From assembly GCA_002914845.1 (NCBI GenBank), contig JXTC01000125.1, positions 1-64,000 of the forward strand: a stretch of 64,000 bases of DNA. Reading direction: 5' to 3'. The number at the start of each line of letters is the position of its first letter. Position 1 is the first letter of the stretch. The DNA is from Trema orientale (taxonomy: Eukaryota; Streptophyta; Magnoliopsida; Rosales; Cannabaceae). A program made the position numbers and the translations under genes. Positions 47,139-57,699 of the stretch are shown here, one piece after another. The notes beneath the pieces are model-generated. The model made no database searches. It was not told the DNA's origin and was given only the letters and a program-made list of their open reading frames with translations.

Positions 47139-47830
47139 TACAAGAAAAATCTCCTGAATAAGCCAGACAAAAAAATATGCTATTAATTATTATATTATAC
47201 AAGTTCAGTGGAATGTTGTAATACACAATGCAGAAGACGAACTTATAGCAGCTCCGTCGGAACAAGTGGATGGCATGTTATCGTGAAAGAATACAAATAC
47301 TATAACATCATGGGTACTGTCTCTTATGGCCTGAGATGTTGGCCTAAATCTATATTTTCTAGAATTAGACGAATTGACGAATTGACAGCAGTACAAATTT
47401 TTTATAATAGTTGTTCCGGGGGTGTTTTTTGTGATTTAATTAGGAAGAAATTAATTAAGTGTAAGAAACACTTAATTAATGATAAGTAAGATTGTAGTAA
47501 AAAATATAGAAAATGATATGGAAAATTGTAGCAATACAATTCCACGTGTTAGAAAATTATTGGTATTTTTGATAGCTCAACCTGCAAGTAAACAGGTGTG
47601 GGTGGTTTCAATAACCATCACCACGTATTAGATAGTCAGTGTTTCTGACGCAGGTGATACCAGCTATATGGTCATAAACAAATAAAAAGATGGTTAATTT
47701 TCTGACATAGGTGATTCCAACCATTCAGTCAGAAATATAAATAAACAATATTAAAAAATAAATAAATAAATAATTAGAAAGTTAGATATTTGACACAGGT
47801 GATTACAGCCATTTTGTCAAAGATAAAAGA
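47139..47830. mobile_element. CACTA-like element fragment with palindromic subterminal repeats
   Basis: The left end ACTACAAGAAAAATCTCC resembles CACTACAAGAAAA termini of plant CACTA elements. From about 47640 three units occur every 70-90 bp. Each has TCTGAC or TTTGAC, then (A/G)CAGGTGAT or ATAGGTGAT, then CCAGC/CCAACC-like bases and a closing GTCATA, GTCAGA or GTCAAA. Each unit is itself an imperfect inverted repeat. No transposase was recognised; the opposite terminus is not clear. Confidence 0.5.
47450..47480. other. Perfect 13-bp hairpin
   Basis: ATTAATTAAGTGT (47450-47462) and ACACTTAATTAAT (47468-47480) are exact inverted copies around a 5-nt loop. It lies inside the CACTA-like region. 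Confidence 0.75.
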
Positions 47831-48060
47831 AAATAAAAGTGCTGAATTTAACGTGAACGGTTGCAAACAAGGGTCGTATACGCTACAACTCAGCTTGCTA
47901 AACAACTCAGAATCACGGGTCTGTGAGTATTTAAAGTGCAGAATTTAAATGTTAGCACAATATATATAACAGTCAGCACCCTGTAAATATTTGGAACAAT
48001 AAAAAAATAATAATGGGGTTAGAAGCTCAATATTCCCAAAATCTGCATAATGATAATTGT

Positions 48061-48120
48061 AATTATAACAATAATAGAAATAACAATAACAATAACAATA
48101 ATAATAATAATAATAATAAT
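48061..48120. repeat. AAT/AACAAT microsatellite
   Basis: AACAAT units grade into about nine AAT units. On the minus strand this yields a Tyr or Leu homopolymer frame that is not a gene. Confidence 0.9.
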
Positions 48121-49893
48121 ACAAATATGTAGATGTATATGTATGTATGTATAAATATATATACACACACGTGTATGTGTGTGCACGAGTTTGGTGGGTT
48201 TAGAGAAAAAAAAGAAGACAATGAAATGATATGATAGCTATATATTAATGGTAGAATTGATGGATTTGACAAGAAATAATAAGAGAGAGATGAAAAGTAA
48301 AACAAGATATATTAATGGTATTCCCTCCTTTTTGCAAAAGTTTTCATCCCCTTTCGTTCTTTGTACAAAGCAAACAACTGCTCTATATATATAGGAGGTT
48401 ATAGGTCCTTAACGCCTCTTTAAGGGAACAAGCAAGGTAATTGCTAAACAAGTGACAAGAGCCTAAGAGCTTTTCTCCAGCTGACACATCTTGTACTAGG
48501 TGTCATTTCCTAAGATGGGGAGTTTGATTTACTTGACACCCGGCTGGGAGAAAGCGGTCTAGTAAAAAGCTTAACACGTGGCCCAATTGTGTTGTGACAT
48601 GTGGCATCATGAGATTGGTCAATGTGTAGTAACATGTACTCTTACTTCTAATTTGGTAATTTTTCAATAGTAACTTGACACTTATTTTGGAATGTCAAAG
48701 TCCTCTTTTGTCCAATATAATTTTGACAAATTACTTTTTCTCAATTGACCCCATATTATATAATTATCATATTAATTGTGACTTAATATTTTTAGTTAAT
48801 GACTAATTATAAAAAAATTGTCACACTCCAAAACAATAGTTTATTTTGTCATTCTGAGTTTGATGACCTATTTGTTAAATGTAGATGTCATATTAGCCAT
48901 TTATTTTGTGAAACTAATAAAGCTGAACATGATTTAGTCAGATTCGTTTTAGGAGCAGATTAGAGAAATCCTGTTTTCCAACTGAGTTTGTTATGGTAAA
49001 AAATGCTAGATTTGTTTGACTTAAGAGAGGGAGAGAGAGAGAGAGAGAATATGTTTTTAAGGAAAAAAAAAAGTCAAAATAAAACCCATTATTGGAGTCG
49101 TATACGTATGCTTAATTTCTTCCGCACAATGACTTTTCTACTGGAATGGCTTAGGTGCCAGGAAACTGCTCTATTTCTTTTTCCTTCTATAAATTTCGAC
49201 ACTGTATGATTTAAGCGTTTGGCGCACGTTGGAACTCCGGACTATACATGAATCTCGTTGAAACTTCTTTGTTTTTTTTCAAGCAAAAATTAGCTTAAGA
49301 AAGAAATATCAGGAATCTGAATTAGGTTGACACCCCATTCTCTACTTAATAGGATCTAAAACTTGAAAATACATAATCTTTTCATAAAATGAATTCTAGA
49401 AATCATTGTCTAATTTACAAAATACAATTTAATCTTGTTATTATCAAACTAATTTATATCTATTATATATTTATATTTTCCTGTAGTATAATCTAATATT
49501 ATGATTACACTTACAAAAAAAAGGAAAAAAGATAACATATATAGCATATGTAACGTTTTCGTCTTGCTCCACCAACTAGAGTATAGGACCTTAGTATAGT
49601 CCAGTCTAATTGTACCCGCTTTGGCGCGGCAAATGCGCTAAATCCACATGCATGAATCCTTTTCGATAATAAAACTTCAACAATGAATATGACAAGTTGT
49701 GAATACTTGTCTATACATGACAAATCGTACAAGCAAGCATTAATAAGACTAGAAAAGTCTCAGCAAAAGAAACAAATTGACTGTTTAAATTAAAAAAAAA
49801 AAAAGTCCCGCTTGCTATTGACCTAGATATTTCCCAGGAAGTTTCTTTTAACTTTAATTATCTGGAAACAAATTTTTACGCTTCAATACATAT

Positions 49894-49930
49894 GATGTTC
49901 TTCTTCTTCTTCTTCTTCTTCTTCTTCTTT
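49894..49930 (+). repeat. TTC microsatellite
   Basis: About eleven uninterrupted TTC units are followed by a poly-T run. Confidence 0.95.
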
Positions 49931-50157
49931 TTTTTTTTGAATTTATTATAAGTTATCTTAATTATTCCATAGCAATGTTAATTAATCATCATTATTGTTT
50001 TTCTTACAGTCCTACTAAATGATGCATCCATAATCAACAGTACTTGGGAATAACCAATAGGTTGGTGCAACGGAGCGGTTATAGATGTCTATGTGCCAAG
50101 GATTTATAGATCTCTATGTGCCATTCACTAGTATTCCATGGGGGGTGTTTGGTGGGC

Positions 50158-50327
50158 TGGATAAGAGAAAGGGATTGGGCTATTTAGTCCCACCTTATAT
50201 TTGGTTCAAGTAAGTGGATAAGAGAAAGGGATTGGGCTATTTAGTCCACCTTATATTTGGTTCAAGTAAGTGGATAAGAGAAAGGGATTGGGCTATTTAG
50301 TCCCACCTTATATTTGGTTCAAGTAAA
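50158..50327. repeat. Three-unit tandem repeat, 57-bp period
   Basis: Units start TGGATAAGAGAAAGGGATTG at 50158, 50215 and 50271, and each ends TATATTTGGTTCAAGTAA. Unit 2 lacks one C (56 bp). Near-identity implies recent expansion. The preceding GGGGGTGTTTGGTGGGCTGG resembles a MITE terminus, so the array may lie inside a transposon. Confidence 0.92.
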
Positions 50328-51197
50328 GTGAATAACAATATAGTGTCATGCCTTATTTAAGAGCTTTGGAATGTGATAAATTTGTCCCCACAAGAATAAA
50401 ATAATCCCTTCAGCTTCCCAATGTTTCAAAAAAATATGGGGCCCACATTATAATTATTTTTCAAATTTTTGTCACATCTTATATTGGCCCATATTATTTT
50501 TATATACTTAATTTATACTACAACAAAACAGGAATAGAGCGACGATAAATGTCACCGCAATAAATAATATAACTTGTACATGTAATTCTATTCTAAATCC
50601 CTGATGAGTGTTCGTACTCTGTTGATTTTCTTTCCTTGTTCAATTACTTAGCTAAGATAAGTAAGTGAATGTAGGAGGATAATTTTGTTGTTAACTTAAA
50701 ACTACAAGTGATTTTATCTAACAAATTTTGGACATTAAACTAAATATTTAAGTTAAACTCAATTTATCAAAGTTTATGATTTTTTAACAATTTTCTAAAA
50801 AGAAATAGTTGGAAATTTTTTTAAACTTTTATGGGTATTTTCCTGAAGTAATTAAAACTAATAAGAGTTTTAATAATTATGGAATTTATAATGATTTGAG
50901 GATCAAAACGAAATTATCTGATACTTGAATTCTCTTAAATTTTATAAAATTAATATTTTATTATATTTTCACTTAAAATTACTAAAAATTACAACTTTAC
51001 ATTTCCGATCGTGGCATATATAATAGTGAAAATGGGGCCTATATATTAGAGTAGAATCAGAAATACATAATTGAGAATTTTTGCTAGCAAAGACTTTGTA
51101 GAATTTTAATATCTAATTCTATATTTTTAATACAACACCTAAATAAACTTTTATCTTTTTCGGTTTTTGTGACTTTCATGGGTCGGTACATTAAACG

Positions 51198-51282
51198 GTC
51201 GTGGTTGTTACGAACGTGACATTCTAGCTAGCCAAGCAAAGAAAATTCCACTATAATCGATCGAACATTTACACTATAAATA
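51198..51282 (+). promoter_or_regulatory. PR1-8 proximal promoter
   Basis: TATAAATA at 51275-51282 is 95 bp before the ATG, in the family context CACTATAAATACCCCC. GTTACGAACGTGACATTC at about 51207 loosely resembles the GTTACGACC block before PR1-4. Confidence 0.55.
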
Positions 51283-51376
51283 CCCCCTTCACGGCTTCAC
51301 ATACATCTCATCATTTCCCGTAGTAATTAAAATATCGCCTACAAAAATTAAATTAGGTTATAATACAAACCAAAAT

Positions 51377-51871
51377 ATGGGGTTCCTTAGGGTTTCACTT
51401 TCCCTCACATGCATCATAGCCCTAGGCTTTGCCATGATCCAGTCTTCTCGTGCCCAAAACTCCCCACAAGACTACCTCAACGCCCACAACTCGGCCCGCG
51501 CCCAAGTCGGCGTCGGGCCAATGACATGGGACGACGGAATAGCAGCTTTTGCTTTGCAATATGCTAACAAACATGCTGGTGACTGCAGCATGGTGCACTC
51601 GGGAGTGCCCGAGTACGGCGAGAATCTCGCGAAGAGCACCGGTGACCTCACTGGAACCTCTGCCGTGAATCTGTGGGTCCAAGAGAAGGCATATTATGAC
51701 CCCAACTCCAACTCATGTGCTGTCGGCCAAGTGTGCGGGCACTACACTCAGGTGGTTTGGCGAAACTCGGTTCGCCTCGGCTGTGCCAAGGTTCGCTGCG
51801 CCAATGGAGGTACCTTAATTGGCTGTAACTATTCTCCTCGGGGCAACATTATTGGGCAGCGCCCTTACTAA
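51377..51871 (+). CDS. PR1: PR1-8: pathogenesis-related protein 1 (CAP family)
   Basis: Intronless, 164 residues. The signal peptide ends SRA before QNSPQDYL. The CAP domain has HNSAR, the WVQEK helix, GHYTQVVW at 121-128 and six cysteines. The HSGGPYGEN motif is altered to [10 protein letters not shown], with one inserted residue next to the ligand-cavity His and Glu. The tail is [11 protein letters not shown] after CNYS (Ser instead of Asp). Lower similarity to PR1-2 to PR1-5 places it with PR1-6 and PR1-7, which share QNSPQDY and AQVGVGP. The start follows AACCAAAATATG. Confidence 0.95.
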   Translation: MGFLRVSLSLTCIIALGFAMIQSSRAQNSPQDYLNAHNSARAQVGVGPMTWDDGIAAFALQYANKHAGDCSMVHSGVPEYGENLAKSTGDLTGTSAVNLWVQEKAYYDPNSNSCAVGQVCGHYTQVVWRNSVRLGCAKVRCANGGTLIGCNYSPRGNIIGQRPY

Positions 51872-54217
51872 GGACTACATCTTGTGTTACTATAAATCTG
51901 TTACGTACCTAGTCCAGACTTCAGTCAACGTATTATATATATCATGTTTCCCTTGCGTATAGTTATTATTCATGAATACTTAATTTCGTGAGAATAATTA
52001 TATGGCTAAAAAGGGCATAAATAAATTAAGTTGACTTGATTTGAAGCTTTATTTTGTATCTTATATTAATTATTCTGATTATCGTTTTTTTTTTTTTTGC
52101 TGGAATTATTCTGGTTATCTATACTTTGCCATGCATGCATGTATCCGATCTGATATATCTAAACATATAATTGTGAGAGAATGGGGTCTCATGAATCATG
52201 AGCCATTTTTTCATCCTCCCCCTAATTGTACTTTTTCTGCCTTAACGTTATGTTGTGTAAGCCTCCAAGGGACAATCTTTCTCTGAAACCTTATATTAAT
52301 TAATATTCGATTAAATTAAAAAATTCTTCAAATTAATCATCTTCTAGAATCCTTTCCGGCCGCCATGGATTTTTCTACTTGATCCTATGAGGGACTTAAA
52401 TATATACCAGGATGACTTACGTTCCTCTAGATTTTTCCGAAAATATTGGACTTGGACCCTAGTATAGTATGTGATCATCTGACAAAATTTTGTTTCCGAT
52501 ATTTTATAATTTGAAAATGACGCAATAACAAAGAGTTTCCACAAAGTACAACTACAGCAAACATTTAAAAATAAATAATCTAATCAGCCAAAAAAAAAAA
52601 AAGAAGATAAAAAGGTGACTTGTAAATTGAAATAGTAAAAAAATTCCAGCAAATATTAAGACTCAATTATTAATCACGGAGCTAGTGTCTACGTTCTCAT
52701 TTTCGTAGTTGAGTGACCGTACGTCACTTAAAAATTTGACGACCAAAAGAAAATTCCAACTCTATCTCTTCTTGTTTTATAGCAAAGAGATCACTAACTT
52801 CTTCTTTTTTTTTTTTTCTAAGAGACATTTTGAAATTCAGGAATCAAAACTGAGATTAAAAAAATAAAAAAAGCTCATCAGATAAGAGAATGTGACATTT
52901 AAAGATTAAAGGACCAAATTGAAACAAGAACAAAGTTTGAGACTAAGTCTATGATACGTTGAAATTTAGGAATCAAAATGGGAGTAAGGTTCCCCTAAAC
53001 AAAAATAATAAAATAAAAACAATAAAATAATTTGGGATTAATTTTTTTAAAAAAGATAATTATCTCATTTAAAACGCATCCGTCACATTAGATGTTGTTT
53101 TAACGCTATGGTCATTTTTTGCTTCTTGTCGTTTCTAAATGTATATGTGATTTTCCGTTTGTCGTTTTCTTAATTGCTTCTTTGTTGTTTGTCCAATTTG
53201 TTGTCGTTTTATGTTTACATTTGCTTTTAAGTGGCTGCCATTTTTTGTGCTTTTTTTCTTTTCAAGCTCTTGTCGTTTTTCTATTTTAATCGCTTTTGTT
53301 GTCGTGTCTATATGTATTTGTAGTTTTCGTTTGTTATCCCTAGTGTCGTTTTACGGTTCACTCTTCTAATATTCTCACGTCATTGTCTTTTTTATTTTCG
53401 TCATTTAAGGATATTTATGTCGTTTTAGGACGTCGTATTATTCCCGCTTCGTCTGTGACACGAACCATTTCTAGAGGACGTCCAAGAGCTTCTTTTGGCT
53501 TTGCCGTTTCACCTCCACCACCTTACGCCTTACGCGGTCCCCTTGTTGGGTGCCTACGGTGTTTCTGTGCTCTTCCGGCCAACGTGTTGACCCTGGCCAC
53601 GGTCCTTGACATGATAAAACAACAAATATTGTCTCATAAGGTTTTCCTTCATCTTCTTCTTTTTTTCTTTTTTTTTTTAAAGTCAATCCTTGTAAATTAA
53701 ACTAATTGTCCGTTATTTCAGTTTTGCGAAGCTACATTTTTTTTTTTAAAATCAGTCTTGTCTAAGCAACATTTTTTATATATATATATATATAAAGTCA
53801 TCCATATAATATATATATATGTATGTTTATGCTTTCATTATACCCTTACTGATTTATCTTCGACAAGTTAGCTACACTTCATGTTATAATTTTATATAAT
53901 ACACACGTGGATAAAATTATTGAAAGAAAACATACATTATATTTAAATATCATGACCAATCTGTACTTTGAGTGAATTTAAAAAAGGAAGAACATATAAT
54001 CTATGGAAGTTTCATCTTTATCAATGCACCACTAATCTTTGTTAAATTACTAATCTTATCCATACCATGCTTTACTGAAGGTTACCGTAAAGTGTAACAA
54101 CTCAAAGGGGAAGGATCTGCTGACCGGAATGTTTACTTAACTTTGTAACCCGTAATTAACTACTTTAAAACACAAAACTTCCTAATAGTTCATGAACATA
54201 CACACGTCCCTAGTCCC
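51872..54217. other. Intergenic region PR1-8 to PR1-9
   Basis: No supported gene. It holds TGTCGTTTT array 3 and its GC-rich boundary (53120-53600) plus poly-A/T tracts and TA repeats (about 53779-53822). The remaining sequence is AT-rich and unremarkable. Confidence 0.6.
53120..53600 (+). repeat. TGTCGTTTT motif array 3 with GC-rich 3' boundary
   Basis: Exact GTCGTTT occurs about six times on the + strand (near 53129, 53161, 53204, 53273, 53345 and 53419). A GC-richer segment of about 170 bp follows (GACGTCGTATTATTCCCGCT, then TTTGCCGTTTCACCTCCACC). It aligns with the end of array 1 (CTCCGTGTTATTCGCGCTGG and CCTTTCACCTCTACTACC). This shared boundary shows the arrays belong to one repeat family. 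Confidence 0.6.
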
Positions 54218-54225
54218 TATAAATA
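54218..54225 (+). promoter_or_regulatory. PR1-9 TATA box
   Basis: TATAAATA lies in the context CCCTATAAATACC, 78 bp before the chosen ATG. It lies downstream of the in-frame ATG at 54192, which excludes that codon as the start. Confidence 0.65.
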
Positions 54226-54302
54226 CCTTCCAATCATTCCAAAGTTCTTACAACCAAATATTCAACTTCATAAGTCAGAAACAAAGACTTTCAGTACGAA
54301 AA

Positions 54303-54785
54303 ATGGATTCGTCTAAAATGTCAATAGTATTCTTGCTTATTTGTCTTTTGGCACTTCTCGAGTTTTCTCATGCCCAAAATTCGCAACAAGACTACCTCAA
54401 CACCCACAATACTCCGCGGAACCAAGTTAAGGTCGGGAACATCATATGGAACAACACGGTTGCCGCCTACGCTCTGAACTACGCTAACCAGAGGAAAGCC
54501 GACTGCAGCCTGGTTCACTCCAATGGGCCTTACGGCGAGAATCTGGCCAAAGGCACTGGAACCTTCTCAGGCACAGATGCAGTCAACCTCTGGGTGCAAG
54601 AGAAGTCTCACTACGTCTACTACTCCAACTCCTGCGTTGGTGGAGAGTGCCTCCACTACACTCAGGTTGTCTGGCGCGACTCACTCCAGGTTGGCTGTGC
54701 GAGGGTCCTGTGCACCAACAGCTGGTGGTACGTCGTCTGCAGCTACTATCCGCCAGGCAATTACGAGGGGGAGTACCCTTACTGA
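54303..54785 (+). CDS. PR1: PR1-9: pathogenesis-related protein 1 (CAP family), outer divergent copy
   Basis: Intronless, 160 residues from 54303. An in-frame ATG at 54192 would add 37 residues, but it lies before the TATA box and would hide the signal peptide. Residues 1-24 form a signal peptide ending SHA before QNSQQDYL. The CAP domain has HNTPR, WNNT (possible N-glycosylation), HSNGPYGEN, the WVQEK helix and LHYTQVVW at 117-124 (Gly changed to Leu). Six cysteines are present. The tail after CSYY is [11 protein letters not shown]. Like PR1-1 it has a four-residue Cys-Cys spacing (CVGGEC), CSY instead of CNY, and a YEGE tail. Last gene of the array; it converges on the minus-strand gene ending at 55324. 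Confidence 0.95.
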   Translation: MDSSKMSIVFLLICLLALLEFSHAQNSQQDYLNTHNTPRNQVKVGNIIWNNTVAAYALNYANQRKADCSLVHSNGPYGENLAKGTGTFSGTDAVNLWVQEKSHYVYYSNSCVGGECLHYTQVVWRDSLQVGCARVLCTNSWWYVVCSYYPPGNYEGEYPY

Positions 54786-55323
54786 TGTTGAAGAGATTCA
54801 AATATATATTGTCTCTAACCCCATGCATGACTTTAGCTAAGGGTTCAATACCAAATTCACTAATAAACTACTAGAACAAGAATACATATAATAAAATCTG
54901 GTTCACTTGTTTTCTTGATACAAGTGACCAAGGTAATAATTGTATTTTTAGTCTGTGACTGCAACCCTTCTTTTTGTTGGAGTAGCAGTTACAATACAAG
55001 AGAAGCATGTCTTTCTCAAGAATGGATATGTTGGCATTTACAAATTTCGTCTATTTCTTTTTGTTGGTATCTTATCCATTCATTTCGACATGAGGAGTTC
55101 AAAGGACTGTAATGTAGAGCCAGAGATTTTACCTCTTAGGTACAAACAAGGAGTTCATTGTACTTTTATATAAGCATTCTACATAAAGTTATCCTTATGT
55201 TTTTCACAACATGGACTACATTCTCAAACAGACATTTCAAATGTCATCGAGATATATATTCCCTATTCCCTCAGTCATTTACTCTGATCGTCATGCAATC
55301 TCTTACTGGCAGTACTATCCCGA
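54786..55323. other. Convergent intergenic space PR1-9 / NOPCHAP1-like gene
   Basis: This 538-bp space probably holds the two 3' UTRs. Short frames on the + strand have no family features. Base composition is less AT-rich than most spacers. Confidence 0.5.
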
Positions 55324-56732
55324 TCAAAGTTCAACAATCTTTGGCCGTTTTAGAGACTTGTTGTTTCTAATTTCACTTGAAGAAGTACCTTTGGCAGATT
55401 TAGATCTTTTGAGCTTTGCGGAAGAAACTGTTATGGCGTCCCCGTTCTCACTGCCATCCTCTTCATCATGATCGTTTCCATCACTTTCATCGTCCTCATC
55501 ACTACTATCATCGGATTCTGTTTCGCTGCTGCCGCTAATAGGCAGTGGAATAACTGGTTGACACCCAGCAATTGCAGATTCAGCTGCAGCCACAGCATCC
55601 GGGGTGTGAAGATCAGCAATGCCCAGCATCAAGTCCTGTAAAATGAAATAAGCCAAGAAAATCAATTCTAATTCATTGTCACAACTAGGGGAGAGAGAGA
55701 GAGAGAGAGAGATACCATTTCAATGACTTGAGATTCATTTCCGTTAAGCACCTCAATATCATAGTTTTCAGAATTGTCCTACAATTAGTATAGAAGTAAA
55801 TCAGAAAAGATCTTCTTAAGATGTGCACACAAAATCTAGCTTCATTACGTAAGATCGGTATGTCAACCTTTGCATCAAGCTGCAACCTTTTATTAGCTTC
55901 AGAAATGACTCCCAGAAAGTCCTTTACTTTTCCTAGAACTGCAGAGAAACCAAAGAATTTAAGCAAACAATGAAAGTCAAAGGCGCATGAATCATAAAAG
56001 AACTCATAACGCGGACTCAGCATTTCAAATTTAATCCTCCCTTAACAAAATTCTACGTTACTGATTCTATGCGTTTAGAACACGGCTGAAACCTTTAGGA
56101 ACAATGTGAAAGTTCAACTTCTATAGCCCCGCCCAACCAACCAATAACTTCCTTATTTCAGTTTTTCTTTTGTTTTTTTTTTTTTTTACACATTGGTTCA
56201 AGTAGAACATGCTTCGCCATTAAAATTTTATCCGGCATCAACGTACACAATATATAAGAACAGGGAACAGGAGTCACATTGTCTAACGAATACTATTAGA
56301 CAAAGCAAATTGCAAAAGTATAAGAGCACAAGAGAAATTTTAAAATTTACTGAAGATAAATCGAACATAGATTATATTCAAGAACAATCATAAACATGTT
56401 ACATAAAAATAACCAAAATAAAAAGTACAAAAAATGTTAAAGATCATAAACTAAATCTTCACACCAACTAGTAATCAGCACAAGATATTTCCAAGCGAAA
56501 AGCCAATATCACAAAAGATAATCCCTATTCAGAAGACCAGAACCATTGTACAAAAAACACAATTGAACATAGCTAATGAAAAGCCAGAATCTAACATAAA
56601 CCAAATATGGATAACTCTAAGGGAAGTAAGTACCTTGGCTCCTAGGAACAGGAGCAGTGGTCGGCTTTTCATCAGGGTTGCTTTTCTTTCTTTGAGATTC
56701 CTGTGACTCTGTTTTACAGATAAGTAACGACG

Positions 56733-56776
<44 letters not shown>

Positions 56777-56948
56777 TATACATATAAAGGAAAAAAGGGT
56801 CAGTGAATATGCTGAAAAGAAAAAACCCAAAGTAGAGATTAGAGAGAGAGAGAGAAAGAATGTGTGTATGCGTGTAAAGACCTAACGATGAAGTTGAGGG
56901 ACTATTCTTGTGCTCCAACTGTAGAAGCTCGTTGCTGGTTCTGCCCAT
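55324..56948 (-). CDS. NOPCHAP1: NOPCHAP1-like (DUF4598) small acidic nuclear protein
   Basis: Five exons on the minus strand, all with GT-AG borders and matching phases: 56882-56948, 56634-56708, 55868-55938, 55716-55778, 55324-55635. They encode 195 residues. An in-frame ATG ten codons upstream (56978) is an alternative start. The core VLGKVKDFLGVISEANKRLQ, then a short spacer and VIEMDLMLGIADL, resembles the conserved part of human NOPCHAP1/C12orf45, which links the RUVBL1/2 (R2TP) ATPases to NOP58 during box C/D snoRNP assembly. A Ser/Asp/Glu-rich stretch and a Lys/Arg-rich C-terminus (KLKRSKSAK, KSLKRPK) suggest a nuclear protein. The role in this plant is inferred from recalled family similarity, not a search. 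The promoter carries GGCCCA motifs. Confidence 0.72.
56736..56777. repeat. TA/CA compound microsatellite in intron 1
   Basis: About thirteen TA units grade into CA units inside intron 1 of the NOPCHAP1-like gene. This is likely length-polymorphic. Confidence 0.9.
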
Positions 56949-57699
56949 CTCGAGAGGGGAGACAGAAACACCAAACAAGATGAATATGCGAACTGAACTG
57001 GGCAGCTGAAGGGGAAGAGCAGGAGGAGGAGCAAGTTACAAGTACAATACGGCGGCGTTGCAGCTGTTGTCTGTCTCTCCCTAAATATCAAAGCCTTAAA
57101 AAGGTCAAGATTTGGATTATTTTGTCAAACAACTGTTTTGGGCTGGAAGTTTCATGTAACCGTCGGCCCATACAGACAGGCCTATTCTATTCTCGGTTCC
57201 ATGTTGGGCCTTGGGTTGGGCCTAGGCCTTCTCAATAACCCCCAACAGTTTCTTAAGCTTGGCATATTTCTCAGGCCTCCTTCTCCCTCTGTTTTTCAGA
57301 TCCTTGTTCTTCCTCCTTTTTCAATTTTTTTTTTCCTTTTTTTCTTTTGTAATTTTGATGACTCGAGCTTTATCAAACTGTCAATTTGTAGTTTATCCCA
57401 ACAACTATTCTTTTTTTTTTTTTTGCAAGTTTTTTGGAAGAGCTTTTGATGAATGTAGCATTCATTTTTGGGGCAAAAGGAAAACTAAAAATAGAGTTTA
57501 TAAGAGTTTTACTAAGTTGACATTATTTCCCATGTTTTTCCTGATGAATTTTCTTTTTTTTCTTTTTTTTTTTTTCCCCGGGAGTGGGGGGAGAAGAAAG
57601 TTACACAAACACCCCTGAAGAGACTTCTGATTTCAAAGCCCAGAACATCATTTTACAAGTCATACCATCATAACCAAATGCAAACAGGAGGTACCATCA
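56949..57699. other. Intergenic space NOPCHAP1-like / SHH1
   Basis: This holds the 5' UTR and promoter of the NOPCHAP1-like gene and the 3' flank of SHH1. Site II motifs lie at 57165-57222 and T-rich tracts at 57316-57424 and 57551-57575. Phe-rich frames across the T-rich part are not genes. Confidence 0.6.
57165..57222 (-). promoter_or_regulatory. Site II (GGCCCA/TGGGCC) cluster
   Basis: GGCCCA at 57165-57170 and TGGGCC at 57205-57210 and 57217-57222 lie 217-274 bp upstream of the NOPCHAP1-like start. Site II elements bind TCP factors and are enriched in plant ribosomal-protein and ribosome-biogenesis promoters. That fits a snoRNP assembly factor. Confidence 0.5.

Larger units (their letters stand above)
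45421..51197. other. Intergenic region PR1-7 to PR1-8
   Basis: No supported gene. Contents: hairpin (45425-45454), second Tourist-like MITE (46713-46903), CACTA-like repeat zone (47139-47830), microsatellites (48061-48120, 49894-49930), a three-unit tandem repeat (50158-50327) and a CACTA-like terminus (about 50519). About 48.4-48.8 kb is richer in TGACAC/GTGTCA words but without a definable element. Confidence 0.6.

Noticed and set aside
47208-47489. 93-codon frame in the CACTA-like segment, possible transposase remnant
   Set aside because: No transposase motif was recognisable and the frame ends in a hairpin; too weak to call a gene.
48380-48780. Possible LTR or other transposon in a less AT-rich stretch
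   Set aside because: No TG...CA termini, duplications or tail could be identified, so it is described only as intergenic.
50158-50327. Possible CRISPR-like spaced repeat
   Set aside because: The units are contiguous with no spacers and the DNA is plant nuclear; a simple tandem repeat.
54192-54302. Upstream in-frame ATG giving a 197-residue PR1-9
   Set aside because: The ATG precedes the TATA box at 54218, and the extra 37 residues would bury the signal peptide; 54303 gives a normal PR-1.
57138-57618. Two + strand frames of 103 and 119 codons between the NOPCHAP1-like and SHH1 genes
   Set aside because: T-rich tracts create poly-Phe; no conserved domain, and they overlap the promoter of the minus-strand gene.
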